Made by a program: the position numbers and the translations under genes. From Halobacteriales archaeon QS_8_69_26 (GTDB taxonomy: Archaea; Halobacteriota; Halobacteria; Halobacteriales; SW-7-71-33): a stretch of 55,846 nucleotides of DNA. This document shows positions 42,829-51,795 of the stretch, piece by piece; position 1 is the stretch's first letter; every line of letters starts with the position of its first letter. A model generated the notes under the pieces. The model did no database searches, had not been told where the DNA came from, and saw only the letters and a list, made by a program, of their open reading frames with translations. The stretch spans positions 1 through 55,846 of the forward strand of contig PXRX01000007.1 in assembly GCA_003023195.1 (NCBI GenBank), written 5' to 3'.

Positions 42829-43410
42829 CGGACTCCGTCGCTCCCGGTCTACGAGGACACCCTGGGCTCCGTCGCCGTCGTCCACGTCCTGGACCTCCTC
42901 CGGGCGGAGCGCGACGGCGTGGAGGTGACGCTCCGGTCGGTCGCCAGGGATCCCTACACCGTCCCGGAGACGAAGGACGTCGACGACCCCCTCGCGGAAC
43001 TGCGGGCCGAACGGTTGCGGATGGCCGTCGTGGTCGACGAGTTCGGCACGACCGCCGGGGTGGTGACCATCGAGGACATCGTCGAGGGGATAATCGGCGA
43101 GGTGCTCGCCGAGGACGAGTCGGTCCCGGTCCGATGGCTGGACGACGGAACGGCACTGGTCCGCGGGGAACTCAACGTCCACGCGGTCAACGAGGCACTC
43201 GGAACGGAACTCCCCGAGACCGGCGGGTACGAGTCCATCGCCGGACTGGTGCTTGACCGGACCGGCCGGTTCGCCGAGGAGGGCGAGGCCGTCGACTTCG
43301 ACGACCTCCACCTCGTCGTCCGGACGGTCGACCGGAACCGGATCCTGGAGGTCCGGGTGGAGCTACCGCCGGAGGGGGCGACCGTCACGGCCGCCGCGGC
43401 CGGGGAGTAA
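42829..43410 (+). pseudogene. CorC/HlyC-type CBS-pair protein, 5'-truncated
   Basis: The frame begins without a start codon at RTPSLPVYEDTLGSVAVVHV, mid-way into the first CBS domain. It continues through VDDPLAELRAERLRMAVVVD and GTTAGVVTIEDIVEGIIGEV (second CBS) to a CorC_HlyC transporter-associated domain ending VRVELPPEGATVT. The usual N-terminal DUF21/CNNM membrane domain is missing. A GTG at 42919 could start a ~163-residue soluble protein, so a shortened product is possible. The break coincides with palindrome copy 4. Confidence 0.75.
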
Positions 43411-43496
43411 CTGACGTCCGGATCGGGGGAAATACCCGCCAGTGGGGGTCGGTCGCCGGTTCGGTACGGAAGAGTAGCCGTCGCGGGACGGACGGA

Positions 43497-43706
43497 TCAG
43501 ACCAGTCCCATCTCCTCGGCGACGATGTCGGCGAGGTGTTCGGCGAGTTCGGGGTCGACTTCGGCGTGTTCCTCGCCGTCGTGGAGGCCCTCGTTGTGGC
43601 GTTCGATCGACTCGGCCACGTCCGGGAGCGGAACCCGGGTCCGGGTCTCGCACTCGGAACAGACGACCGGCACCGTCGGGGTCTCCTCGTCGCTCTCGGT
43701 GGGCAT
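43497..43706 (-). CDS. Small CxxC-containing haloarchaeal protein
   Basis: 69 residues: MPTESDEETPTVPVVCSECE, then TRTRVPLPDVAESIERHNEG and an acidic helical C-terminus (VDPELAEHLADIVAEEMGLV). One CxxC pair and an HNEG...H segment could form a metal site. The minus-strand TATA box TTTTTAC (43734-43740) is about 30 bp upstream of the ATG, so it looks like a genuine leaderless gene. The function is unknown. Confidence 0.75.
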   Translation of the reverse strand: MPTESDEETPTVPVVCSECETRTRVPLPDVAESIERHNEGLHDGEEHAEVDPELAEHLADIVAEEMGLV

Positions 43707-43841
43707 CGGTGATCCGCGGTTCCGCCCTGCCCCGTAAAAACTGTCGCGATCCCGGTCGGCGCTACGGGGTATCCGGGTCGGTCCGCCCGGAAGGCCCCCA
43801 AGGGGTCAGTCGCGACCGGCGGGTCCGACGGATCGGGAGGG

Positions 43842-43848
43842 TTTATTC
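43842..43848 (+). promoter_or_regulatory. TATA box of the NAD kinase gene
   Basis: TTTATTC lies about 32 bp upstream of the ATG at 43878. Confidence 0.5.
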
Positions 43849-43877
43849 CCGGGGACCCCTACCTTCACCCCCCAGGG

Positions 43878-44651
43878 ATGCGGTACTTCGTGAGCGCGGC
43901 CGACGACGAACGCGCCGGGGAACTCACGGAGCGCCTGCGCAATGCAGGGTACGACGTCGTCGAGGAGTACGAACCCGGGGCGGTGGTCCTCTCGGTCGGC
44001 GGCGACGGTGCCATCCTCTACAACGCCAGGCGGTACGGGGAACCGACGCTGTTGCCGGTCCGGGTCGCGGACTCGGAGGGCAACCGGATCCAGGTCGACG
44101 TCGAGGACGCCGTCGACCGCGTCTCGCTCCTCGAATCGGGCCGGGAGGGCGAGGACTACCGGACGGTGCGCCACCACAAACTGACGGCGCTGGTCGACGG
44201 CGACCCGGTCCGGGACGGCTTCCGGGCGATGAACGACGTCCACCTCCACCACGCCTCGCCGGTCCGGGCCGCGAAGTTCGGCGTGACGGTGATCGACGGC
44301 GGCGAGGTCGTCTACGAGACGGACGGGGCCATCGGCGACGGACTGCTGGTGGCGACCCCGTTCGGGTCGACGGCCTACTACCGGTCGATCACGGGGTCGA
44401 CCTTCGCGGAGGGCCTCGGCGTCGCGTTCAACAACGCCCACAAGCCGGCCGACGCCCCGGAGTCGCTGGTGGTCTCCCCGGGGGCGCGGGTCCGGTTGAC
44501 GCTGAACGAGACCACATACGGCGAGAACGCCCTCCTGGTCCGGGACGACGACCCGGACCCCTACCGGCTCTCGGCCGACGACCCCGTCGAGATCCGTCGC
44601 TCCGAGGCGGCGGTCGAGGCGATCCGGTTCCCGGACCGGGGAGACGAGTAA
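43878..44651 (+). CDS. NAD(+) kinase-family protein
   Basis: 257 residues. The ATP-NAD kinase fold is shown by VVLSVGGDGAILYNARR (GGDG at 41-44), the conserved N-D of RAMNDVHLHHASP and the GDGLLVATPFGSTAYYRSIT stretch that binds NAD and completes the active site. It phosphorylates NAD to NADP in the cytoplasm. The length is slightly short for a bacterial NadK but typical for the haloarchaeal set. Haloarchaea often carry more than one NAD kinase, so this may be one of two. It is single, with its own promoter. Confidence 0.88.
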   Translation: MRYFVSAADDERAGELTERLRNAGYDVVEEYEPGAVVLSVGGDGAILYNARRYGEPTLLPVRVADSEGNRIQVDVEDAVDRVSLLESGREGEDYRTVRHHKLTALVDGDPVRDGFRAMNDVHLHHASPVRAAKFGVTVIDGGEVVYETDGAIGDGLLVATPFGSTAYYRSITGSTFAEGLGVAFNNAHKPADAPESLVVSPGARVRLTLNETTYGENALLVRDDDPDPYRLSADDPVEIRRSEAAVEAIRFPDRGDE

Positions 44652-44829
44652 TCGGGAACGTCGGTCGTCCGACCACCCCCTCCCCAGCCGACTCCCTCCC
44701 TCACTTCGTTCGGTCGGTCGTCCCTCGCGCGCTCCTCGCGCGCCGGGAGGACGTTCATCGATAGCGTCGTCCCCGGCGGCGTTCGGGGGCATCCGGACCG
44801 CTTTTGAGGGCTCCCCCCGTACCCGACCT

Positions 44830-45402
44830 ATGACGCGGATCCTCGTGGTGGACAACCACGGCCAGTTCACGCACCTGGAGAAGCGGGCGCTCCGGGACCT
44901 GGGCGTCGAGACCGAAATCGTCGACAACGACACGCCGCCGGGGGACCTGGACGCCGACGGCCTCGTGCTCTCGGGCGGGCCGGACATGGACCGGCGGGGA
45001 CGGTGCGCGGAGTACCTGGAGATGGACGTGCCGATCCTCGGGATCTGTCTCGGCATGCAGGTGATGGCGGGCGAACTCGGCGGTGCGGTCGGGTCCGGGG
45101 ACTACGGCGGCTACGCCGACGTCACCGTCGAGGTGACCGACCCGGACGACCCCCTGGTCGGGTCGCTGGCCCCCGAGACGCGGGTCTGGGCCAGCCACGC
45201 CGACGAAGTGACGGAGGTCCCGCCCGGCTTCTCGGTGACCGCCCGGTCGGACGTCTGCGACGTCGAGGCGATGAGCGACCCGGACCGGGGGCTCTACGGC
45301 GTCCAGTGGCACCCCGAGGTGTCCCACACCGCGGAGGGCGAGGAGGTCTTCGAGAACTTCCTGTCGGTCTGCCGGCGGGAGCGTCCGGCGACCCGGCAGT
45401 GA
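44830..45402 (+). CDS. guaAA: GMP synthase glutamine amidotransferase subunit A
   Basis: 190 residues. The class I glutaminase domain has its full triad: Cys73 in LGICLGMQVMAGELGG, and His161 and Glu163 in GVQWHPEVSHT. The N-terminus MTRILVVDNHGQFTHLEKRA is the archaeal GuaA-a pattern. In archaea the glutaminase and the ATP-pyrophosphatase are separate proteins, and the latter is not in the window. It supplies ammonia for XMP to GMP conversion. Downstream (45403-45550) I see nothing beyond GC-rich inverted repeats. Confidence 0.93.
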   Translation: MTRILVVDNHGQFTHLEKRALRDLGVETEIVDNDTPPGDLDADGLVLSGGPDMDRRGRCAEYLEMDVPILGICLGMQVMAGELGGAVGSGDYGGYADVTVEVTDPDDPLVGSLAPETRVWASHADEVTEVPPGFSVTARSDVCDVEAMSDPDRGLYGVQWHPEVSHTAEGEEVFENFLSVCRRERPATRQ

Positions 45403-45550
45403 CCCGTCCCCAGTCCGGAGGCGTCGGTTGCTCGCTCGGCTTGCCTCCGAGCCGAGATCCCGGGGTCCTCCGTTGACGGGCACCGCCGGGACCGCCGCCG
45501 AACGACGGGACGACGAGGTCCCAGACGCCCGCAAGACGGAACCACTTGCC

Positions 45551-45558
45551 TTTATTTC
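45551..45558 (+). promoter_or_regulatory. TATA box of the DUF2070 gene
   Basis: TTTATTTC lies 28 bp upstream of the ATG at 45583, so this is a leaderless promoter. Confidence 0.65.
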
Positions 45559-45582
45559 GGTCGGCGCATACCTCTCTCTGAG

Positions 45583-47457
45583 ATGACGGCCACGCAGGGC
45601 CACCTGGCGAGCCTCTCGCGGTTCATCTTCCGGACGCCGAGGTGGTACACCTCCCTGACGTTCGCCCTGGCGGTCGCCGCCATCACCGGGATCGGCGTCT
45701 TCGACTCCACGTACGTCCTGGAGGACGCCTCCAAGGGCCTGTTCTTCGTGGGGATCCCGACCGTGGTCGCGGGGGGGGTCACGAGCGTCGTCGACCAGTC
45801 GCTGGGCGGACGACTGACGCCCAACAGGTCCTCGTTGCTGGCGCTGGCCTGTGAACTCGTCGTCGTGGCCATCCTGCTGGTCGCGGGGGTCGTCGCGGTA
45901 CTGACGGGCCTCGGCCAGAACTTCGTCTTCGACGCCCTGCTCATCGCCCTGGCGTCGATATTCGCGCTCCGCCTGCTCGTCGTGATGAGCGTCTCGCGCC
46001 ACCACCCCGCCGTCGCAGCGGTGCCGGCGAGCGTCCAGACGGTCGTGGCCGCGGCCTTCCTGTTCGTCTACAGCGGGACGATGCGCTACCTGGAGGTCGA
46101 CCGCCTCTCCGGACCGCTCGTCGACGCCTACCTCTCGCGGCCGGACCACGCTCCGCCCGAGTTCACGGTGGTCGTCCCCGGCGACTTCGAGAAACTCGCC
46201 GTGCTGTGTCTGGTCTACGGCGTGGCGGTCTTCCTCTTCGTGAAGGTGATTGACCGGCCCTGGCAGCGCTCGCTGGGGGTGTCCGTGCTGGACTTCGTCG
46301 CCGGGTTCGTCGGCCACATCGCCGAGGACACCCGCGAACTGGAGGAGTTCTTCGAGGAAATCGGCGAGGACGCCGTCGTCCCCGTGACCGTGCTGTCGGC
46401 ACGCCGGCAGGACGGGTCCGAGAAGGCGCGGTTCGTCCTCCCGATGATCCACCCTGGGCCGATGGGCGAGATCGGTGGCGGGAACCTCCCCGAACGGGTG
46501 GCCCGCCAGGCCGACGGGATCTGTTTCCCGCCCCACGCGACGGCGGGACACGACTTCAACCTCGTCACCGAACGGGAGGTCGACACCATCACCGACACCG
46601 CCGCAGAGGCGATGCGGAAGATAGAGTACGACCGGACGGCCACCCCGAGCGTCAGGACGCGGGAGGGGGAGGCAAAAATGCTGGGCCAGGCCTTCGGCGA
46701 CGACCTCCTTCTCGTCAGCACGTTCGCCCCCGGCTACGCCGACGACGTGGAGTACGCGGTGGGCCTGTCGGCGGCCGCCGAGGCCCGGTCCGGCGGGTTC
46801 GACGACGTGTTGCTGGCCGACGCCCACAACTCCAACGACGGCCTGGAGGGCGAGGACCTCGGCCACGTCGTCCCCGGGTCGACCCGGTCGTTCGAGATGA
46901 TCCAGGCCGCCGAGGCGGCGGCCGACCGCCTCGACGACGCGCCACAGAAGCCGCTCCGACTCGGGGTCGCGTGGGACGAGACCGACTGGCGACCGGCCGA
47001 CGGGATCGGCCCACTCGGGGTCCGGGTGGCGACCTTCGACGTCGGCGGGCAGGTCACCGCCTACGTCCTCGTCGACGGCAACAACATGGAACCGGGGGTC
47101 CGTGACCGGGTCGTCGACGCCGTCCTCGCGGTCGATGCGGTGGACCGCGCCGAGGTGATGACCACCGACACCCACGTCGTCAACAAGGTCGACTCCACCA
47201 ACCAGGTCGGCGAGAACTTGGACGTCGACCGCCTGATAGCGGTGATAGAGGGCCTGGTCGACGAGGCCCTGGACGACCACGAACCGGTGGTCGCGGGCAT
47301 GGCGAGCGAGTACGCCGAGGTAACCGTCTTCGGCAACGACCGCACCGAGACGCTCGCCTCCCACGCCAACGCGATGGTGTCGATGGGCGGTGCGCTGGCC
47401 GCCGCCGTCGCCTTCGCCGCCATCTCGACGAGCGTGCTCGTCTTCCTGCTGGTGTGA
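45583..47457 (+). CDS. DUF2070 family membrane protein
   Basis: 624 residues. About six membrane segments fill the first ~220 residues, starting SLTFALAVAAITGIGVFDST. A large soluble domain follows with LPMIHPGPMGEIGGGNLPER, CFPPHATAGHDFNLVTEREV and DAHNSNDGLEGEDLGHVVPG, conserved His/Asp/Asn motifs of DUF2070 that suggest metal binding. A final membrane segment (AAAVAFAAISTSVLVFLLV) ends the protein. The family is archaeal and uncharacterised. It is a single-gene unit with its own leaderless promoter. Confidence 0.88.
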   Translation: MTATQGHLASLSRFIFRTPRWYTSLTFALAVAAITGIGVFDSTYVLEDASKGLFFVGIPTVVAGGVTSVVDQSLGGRLTPNRSSLLALACELVVVAILLVAGVVAVLTGLGQNFVFDALLIALASIFALRLLVVMSVSRHHPAVAAVPASVQTVVAAAFLFVYSGTMRYLEVDRLSGPLVDAYLSRPDHAPPEFTVVVPGDFEKLAVLCLVYGVAVFLFVKVIDRPWQRSLGVSVLDFVAGFVGHIAEDTRELEEFFEEIGEDAVVPVTVLSARRQDGSEKARFVLPMIHPGPMGEIGGGNLPERVARQADGICFPPHATAGHDFNLVTEREVDTITDTAAEAMRKIEYDRTATPSVRTREGEAKMLGQAFGDDLLLVSTFAPGYADDVEYAVGLSAAAEARSGGFDDVLLADAHNSNDGLEGEDLGHVVPGSTRSFEMIQAAEAAADRLDDAPQKPLRLGVAWDETDWRPADGIGPLGVRVATFDVGGQVTAYVLVDGNNMEPGVRDRVVDAVLAVDAVDRAEVMTTDTHVVNKVDSTNQVGENLDVDRLIAVIEGLVDEALDDHEPVVAGMASEYAEVTVFGNDRTETLASHANAMVSMGGALAAAVAFAAISTSVLVFLLV

Positions 47458-47625
47458 GTTCCGATCGCCCCCGACTGCCGGTGTGATCGCTGTCCGGTGG
47501 TATCCGAAATCTTCCGATTGGCAACTGACCGAATCCGGGATCGTTCAAATACAGGATCGGCGAATCCGGAACCGGTCCGATGCGGTTCGGCCGTCCTCCG
47601 GTTACGGGGCGGTCGCGGATCGACC

Positions 47626-47985
47626 TCAGGTCCCGTCCGGGTCGCCTGCTTCGGCCACGAGTTCGTCGACCGCACGGCGGGCCGCGAGTGCGGCGTCGTC
47701 GGCCACCCGGTCCGGGTCCGCGATCCCGGGTTCCGGGACGTTGAGATAGACGTCGACCTCCAGAATGCCGTCCTCGAAGGTGACGGTCACGTCCAGGTCA
47801 GCCACGTCGGCGGTGTCGAACCGCGAGAAGACGAGGTCCTCGGCCGCCTCGGCGGCGACGCGGACGACTCGCTCGTCGTCGACGAGTTCGTAGGGGCGGT
47901 CACCCGTAGATCCCCCCGTCCCGTCCGGCGACCGGTCGGACGACTCGTCGGCGTCGTCCGTCCGGTCCCCGTTCCCGTCGGCCAT
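47626..47985 (-). CDS. DUF3194 family protein
   Basis: 119 residues. After an Asp/Ser/Gly-rich N-terminal extension (about 30 residues) comes the DUF3194 domain: PYELVDDERVVRVAAEAAED, DVTVTFEDGILEVDVYLNVP and ARRAVDELVAEA. It follows prefoldin beta by 9 bp, the conserved pairing in archaea, so the two are co-transcribed. The function is unknown, possibly tied to chaperone or ribosome biology. The 168-bp gap to DUF2070 shows nothing. Confidence 0.85.
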   Translation of the reverse strand: MADGNGDRTDDADESSDRSPDGTGGSTGDRPYELVDDERVVRVAAEAAEDLVFSRFDTADVADLDVTVTFEDGILEVDVYLNVPEPGIADPDRVADDAALAARRAVDELVAEAGDPDGT

Positions 47986-47994
47986 CGCGCAGGA

Positions 47995-48390
47995 TCAGGC
48001 TCCGCCGGCACCGGGACCCATGCCGCCCATGGGGCCGCCGCCACCGCCGCCGCCGAGCATCTGCTGGAGTTCCTGCTGGAGTTCCTCGAAGCGCTCCTGG
48101 ACCCGCTCTTCCTGCTTCTCCAGGGTCTGGACCCGCATCTCCAGGCTGTCGACCTTCTCTTCCAGGTCCTCATTCGCGGTCTCGTAGTCCGTCTCGACGA
48201 GGAGGGTCCCGACCTCCTGGTACATCGTGGCGTCCTCGTCGATGTCGTCGAGTTCGTCCAGCGCGTTCTCGGACTCGGTGAGTTCCGTCTCGGCCTCGTT
48301 CTTCTGGACGGCGACTTCCTGGGCCGTCTCCTGGAGGTCCTGTAGCTCTTCGATTTTCTCCTGTGCCTCCGGCGGTAGGTTACCCTGCAT
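47995..48390 (-). CDS. pfdB: Prefoldin subunit beta
   Basis: 131 residues from ATG at 48390 ([20 protein letters not shown]). Two long coiled-coil helices are separated by a beta-hairpin region ([20 protein letters not shown]), the prefoldin beta pattern. The Gly/Met-rich tail ([20 protein letters not shown]) is typical in haloarchaea. Prefoldin captures nascent proteins and passes them to the thermosome. A TATA-like GGTTTTTCA (48412-48420, minus strand) is at leaderless distance. Confidence 0.95.
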   Translation of the reverse strand: MQGNLPPEAQEKIEELQDLQETAQEVAVQKNEAETELTESENALDELDDIDEDATMYQEVGTLLVETDYETANEDLEEKVDSLEMRVQTLEKQEERVQERFEELQQELQQMLGGGGGGGPMGGMGPGAGGA

Positions 48391-48485
48391 ACCCGGTCGG
48401 AGGCTCCCCGGCGTGAAAAACCCCCGCTTTCCCGCTCGGAGAGTGACGGATCGATTCTCGAGCGGAACCCGCCGATTGCTGGCGA

Positions 48486-49235
48486 TCACTCCTCCGGGAT
48501 CCGTCCCCCGGTCAGCCTGACGAAGCCGAACAGGTACTCGGCTGTCGCGACTGCCTCGGCCCGGTCCGACAGTCGCCGGTGTGCCGCGGTCACGCGGTCG
48601 TCGAGCATCCGGGTGACGTCCTCGTCGTAGCGCAGGCGGAATGTCGGCGGCGTCGAGAGCGCGACCACGCCCCGGAAGGCGGCGTTCAGTGGAGCGGCCA
48701 GCGGCCGCCGGGAGGGCGCGGCGTCGACGAGCACGACGTGCCCGCCCGGGGCCAGGTCGCACCACCTGTCGACAGCCGCGGCGGGGTCGGGGAACATCCC
48801 CGAGACGAAGGTCCCGAGGACGGCGTCCACCGGGCCGCGGACGGGTGGGCGGGTCGCGTCCCCCCTGACCAGCCCCAGGGCCGGGTCGCCGGGGACGTCG
48901 AGGGTCCGGCGGGCGTGGGCGACGGCCGGCCCGGTGACGTCCAGGCCCAGCGCCAGACCCTCCGGGCCGACCGCAGACCGGAGGTAGGGCAGGTTCGCGC
49001 CGGTGCCACACCCCATCTCCACGGCCCGGTCGCCGGGCGAGAGGCGACAGGCGTCCGCCGCGGCCCGCCGGCCCGCCGCGATCCGAGGGGTGTGGCGGGC
49101 GATCAGGTCGTACAGCCCGACCCACCGGCCGTAGAACTCCTGGACGGCGTCGGCCGCCTCCGGGTCGGGACCGACTCTCTCGCTTCCGCTGTCCCCCAGG
49201 TCGGCGTCCTCGTCTCCGTCGTCGGATCCCGTCAT
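48486..49235 (-). CDS. UbiE-like class I SAM methyltransferase
   Basis: 249 residues from ATG at 49235. An acidic N-terminus leads to [20 protein letters not shown] and motif [21 protein letters not shown], post-[18 protein letters not shown], motif [19 protein letters not shown] and motif [21 protein letters not shown]. This resembles haloarchaeal UbiE/menaquinone-type methyltransferases, but the substrate is not shown. Its ATG overlaps the thiR stop (ATGA), making it the third gene of a dcd-thiR-methyltransferase operon. Confidence 0.82.
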   Translation of the reverse strand: MTGSDDGDEDADLGDSGSERVGPDPEAADAVQEFYGRWVGLYDLIARHTPRIAAGRRAAADACRLSPGDRAVEMGCGTGANLPYLRSAVGPEGLALGLDVTGPAVAHARRTLDVPGDPALGLVRGDATRPPVRGPVDAVLGTFVSGMFPDPAAAVDRWCDLAPGGHVVLVDAAPSRRPLAAPLNAAFRGVVALSTPPTFRLRYDEDVTRMLDDRVTAAHRRLSDRAEAVATAEYLFGFVRLTGGRIPEE

Positions 49236-50125
49236 AGCAGTTCCCGGACCCGGTCGACGACGGCCTCGACGTCCGGCCCGAGGACGTAGACGATCGGTTC
49301 GACGCCGTAGCCGCCGGTGTGATAGAGGACGTCGACCCCCCGTGCGTCGGTCAGGGCCTCGGCGACGGCGTCGTCGAGGTCCGCGTCGGCGTCGAACTCG
49401 GCGATCGACAGTCCCGCCGCCGACAGCGCATCGACGACGGACTCGTCGTACCGGACGTTCATCGCCGCCTCGGCGTCGCTGCCGGCCTTCCGGGCCGCCA
49501 GCAGGATCCCCGCGACGTGCTCGCTGGTCCCGAACTCCGGTTCCCCGGGAACCATCGGTCGCCCCTTCACGTCCACGATCCGACCCGGGACGCCGGCGAC
49601 GTCGTCGATGCCCGCCGCGTCGGGGAGACAGGCGACCAGGTTCGACCCGACGTTCGGGATGAGGCCGGCCACGCCGGAGGCGTTCTCCAGGCGCCGGAGG
49701 CCGCGCCGGAGTTCCGCCCGGACCCGCTCGCGGGCCCGCAACTCGCCCCCGGGGTCGTGGATCCGCACGGTCCCCTCGTGGGCCGCCAGTTCCGGCATCG
49801 CCTCCTCGTGGAGCCGTCCGAGCAGGTCCGCCTCCAGCCGGCGGATCAGCACCTCGGACTCGACGAGCGCCTGGACCCGCGAGACGTCGCCCGTCGCCAG
49901 CCCCTCGGCCAGTTCCTCGACCGTCTCGACCACCCGATCGTCCTCGGCGACCTCCCGGCGACGGGTCACGTCGCCGTGGGCGTACTTCGAGACCGCGCTC
50001 TGGCTGATCCCCAGGGCGTCGGCCACCTCCCGCTGGGTCAGGCCCCGGTCCCGCAGGCGCTCGGCCAGCATCGACCGGTAGGTCGGGAGGAACTCCTCGA
50101 CGACCACCTCCTCGACGAACTTCAC
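49232..50125 (-). CDS. thiR: ThiR-type thiamine-responsive repressor (HTH-ThiN)
   Basis: 297 residues. A Cro-type helix-turn-helix ([20 protein letters not shown], about residues 27-46) is followed by a linker and a ThiN domain (about 125-297: [56 protein letters not shown]). In archaea this fusion is ThiR, which binds thiamine phosphate and represses thiamine biosynthesis and transport genes. It overlaps both dcd and the methyltransferase by four bases. No thiamine gene is in the window. Confidence 0.88.
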   Translation of the reverse strand: MKFVEEVVVEEFLPTYRSMLAERLRDRGLTQREVADALGISQSAVSKYAHGDVTRRREVAEDDRVVETVEELAEGLATGDVSRVQALVESEVLIRRLEADLLGRLHEEAMPELAAHEGTVRIHDPGGELRARERVRAELRRGLRRLENASGVAGLIPNVGSNLVACLPDAAGIDDVAGVPGRIVDVKGRPMVPGEPEFGTSEHVAGILLAARKAGSDAEAAMNVRYDESVVDALSAAGLSIAEFDADADLDDAVAEALTDARGVDVLYHTGGYGVEPIVYVLGPDVEAVVDRVRELL

Positions 50126-50838
50126 GGGGGATCACCTCCCCGACCCGGGGCGTTCGTCCCACCCTCGCCGGTCGGGTCCCCGCCGCCGCGCTCCCCGCTC
50201 CCCGGGTCGCCGGCCTGGTCGCCCCCGCCCTCATCGGTCCCCTGGTCGGCCGTCTGGTCGCCCCCGAACTCCTCGTCACCCCCGATCCGGGAGGCCTGGG
50301 GGCCGGACTGGTCCTGGTACTTCGACCCTCGCTCGGCGCCGTACGGTCGCTCGGCCTCGGAGGTCAGGCGGGTGAACGTCAACTGCGAGACCCGCATCCC
50401 CGGAGTGAGCGCGACCGGGGCGGTCCCGAGGTTCGACAGTTCGAGAGTGATCTGTCCCCGGTACCCAGGGTCGCACAGCCCCGCAGTGGCGTGGACCACG
50501 ACCGCCAGGCGGCCCAGCGAGGACCGCCCCTCGACGTGGGCGATGAGGTCCGGGGGTATCTCGACCCGCTCCTTCGTCGTTCCCAGGACGAAGTCCCCCG
50601 GGTGGAGCACGAAGTCCTCGCCCTCGTCGACTATCGTCTCGTCCACGTACTCCTCTACTTCTCGCTCGTCGTCGGGGTGGATGCTGGCAATGTTGGTGCG
50701 CCGGAACTCCAGGAACTCCCGGCCGAGACGGAGGTCGACGCTGGCTGGCTGGATCTGCAACTCGGGGTCGTCGAGGGGCTCGATGGCCAGGTCGCCGGAC
50801 TCCAGGCGGCGGCGGATGTCCCGGTCCGAGAGGATCAT
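50122..50838 (-). CDS. dcd: dCTP deaminase with extended C-terminal tail
   Basis: 238 residues. dCTP deaminase makes dUTP for thymidylate synthesis. The catalytic region is [20 protein letters not shown] and [16 protein letters not shown], with conserved Glu and Arg-Ser-Ser. The first ~185 residues match the family. The remaining ~50 are a Gly/Asp/Glu/Pro-rich low-complexity tail ([20 protein letters not shown]) not needed for the fold. The ATG at 50838 has a TATA-like CTTTACG about 31 bp upstream. It is first in the dcd-thiR-methyltransferase operon. Confidence 0.92.
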   Translation of the reverse strand: MILSDRDIRRRLESGDLAIEPLDDPELQIQPASVDLRLGREFLEFRRTNIASIHPDDEREVEEYVDETIVDEGEDFVLHPGDFVLGTTKERVEIPPDLIAHVEGRSSLGRLAVVVHATAGLCDPGYRGQITLELSNLGTAPVALTPGMRVSQLTFTRLTSEAERPYGAERGSKYQDQSGPQASRIGGDEEFGGDQTADQGTDEGGGDQAGDPGSGERGGGDPTGEGGTNAPGRGGDPP

Positions 50839-50937
50839 GTCCGGGTGGTACCACCGACACGGCGTAAAGTTCCCGGTTGGTTCGGATCCTCGGTCCCGGC
50901 ACCCCTCACAGTCCCCAGGTGGGAACCGTCCGGGTTC

Positions 50938-51666
50938 TCAGCCCCGGAGGTCCGCCTCGTCCAGCGCCTCGTTGAGGTCGGTCCTGACCGCCTCGCCCGT
51001 CTCGCGGTCCCGGGCGGTGGTGACGACGCGGTTCTCCTGGACCGAGGAGCCGTCCCGGATGAGGAGTCGTACGTTGCCGTTGTCGTCGGCGCGGGTGGCC
51101 TTCGCCCGGGCCCCGTTCTGGGACCCCGTCCCACCGGCGTCGATCGGTCCGGGGATCACCTTCTTCACGTGGGGGTGGCCCGCCACCGTCTGGACCGCCC
51201 GGCGGCCGTCGCGGCCGGCGATGAGCGTCGAGTGGCTCCCGCCGAGTTTCTCGCCTGGCGGCGTCTCGACCACCTCCAGGGGCGTCGATCCCCGCCGCCG
51301 GAGGGCCGTCTCGACGGGGTCCTCGTCGTCCCCGGGGGCGACCCGGTAGAGGTCGTAGTGCAACCACTCGCGCACGGCGGAGAGCACCTCGCGGTCACCC
51401 GCCGCGTACACCTCCTCCGGGCGCTTGCGCCGGGCCTCGTCGGCGATCCGACTCGCGTAGTTTCGCAACTCCCGTGGCCGGTCCTCGCCCGCTTCGGGCG
51501 TGGTCGTCACCGTCGTCGTCCCGCGGACCTCGCCGTCCTCGACGGCGGTCACCGCCGCCCGTTCGCGGCCGAGGTCGAGTACCACCGCGTCGGCGTTGGC
51601 CGAGCGACAGACCAGGCAGTAGTCGCCCGGTCGCTCGACGTCGGACCCGCAGGACCGACACTGCAC
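50938..51666 (-). CDS. DUF2103-like protein with an N-terminal zinc ribbon
   Basis: 242 residues from GTG at 51666 (MQCRSCGSDVERPGDYCLVC). Two CxxC pairs (CRSCG and CLVCR) form an N-terminal zinc ribbon. A middle alpha/beta region follows (VVLDLGRERAAVTAVEDGEV), then KLGGSHSTLIAGRDGRRAVQ and HPHVKKVIPGPIDAGG, which I recall from DUF2103. The GTG has GGTGATC five bases upstream, and a T-rich box (minus strand CCCCTTTTGC) lies about 27 bp upstream. Longer GTG/TTG starts to 51693 are possible. Function unknown. Confidence 0.78.
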   Translation of the reverse strand: MQCRSCGSDVERPGDYCLVCRSANADAVVLDLGRERAAVTAVEDGEVRGTTTVTTTPEAGEDRPRELRNYASRIADEARRKRPEEVYAAGDREVLSAVREWLHYDLYRVAPGDDEDPVETALRRRGSTPLEVVETPPGEKLGGSHSTLIAGRDGRRAVQTVAGHPHVKKVIPGPIDAGGTGSQNGARAKATRADDNGNVRLLIRDGSSVQENRVVTTARDRETGEAVRTDLNEALDEADLRG

Positions 51667-51795
51667 GCCGATCACCAGGTCTGCCGGGGGCAAAAGGGGT
51701 GCGATCCGGTGTTCGAGGTAACCGTCTCACGGGCCGACACCGCGTCCGGGCGGCCCGTGGCGGCCGCCCGTCCACCGGGTTCGTCGGCGTTGCGT

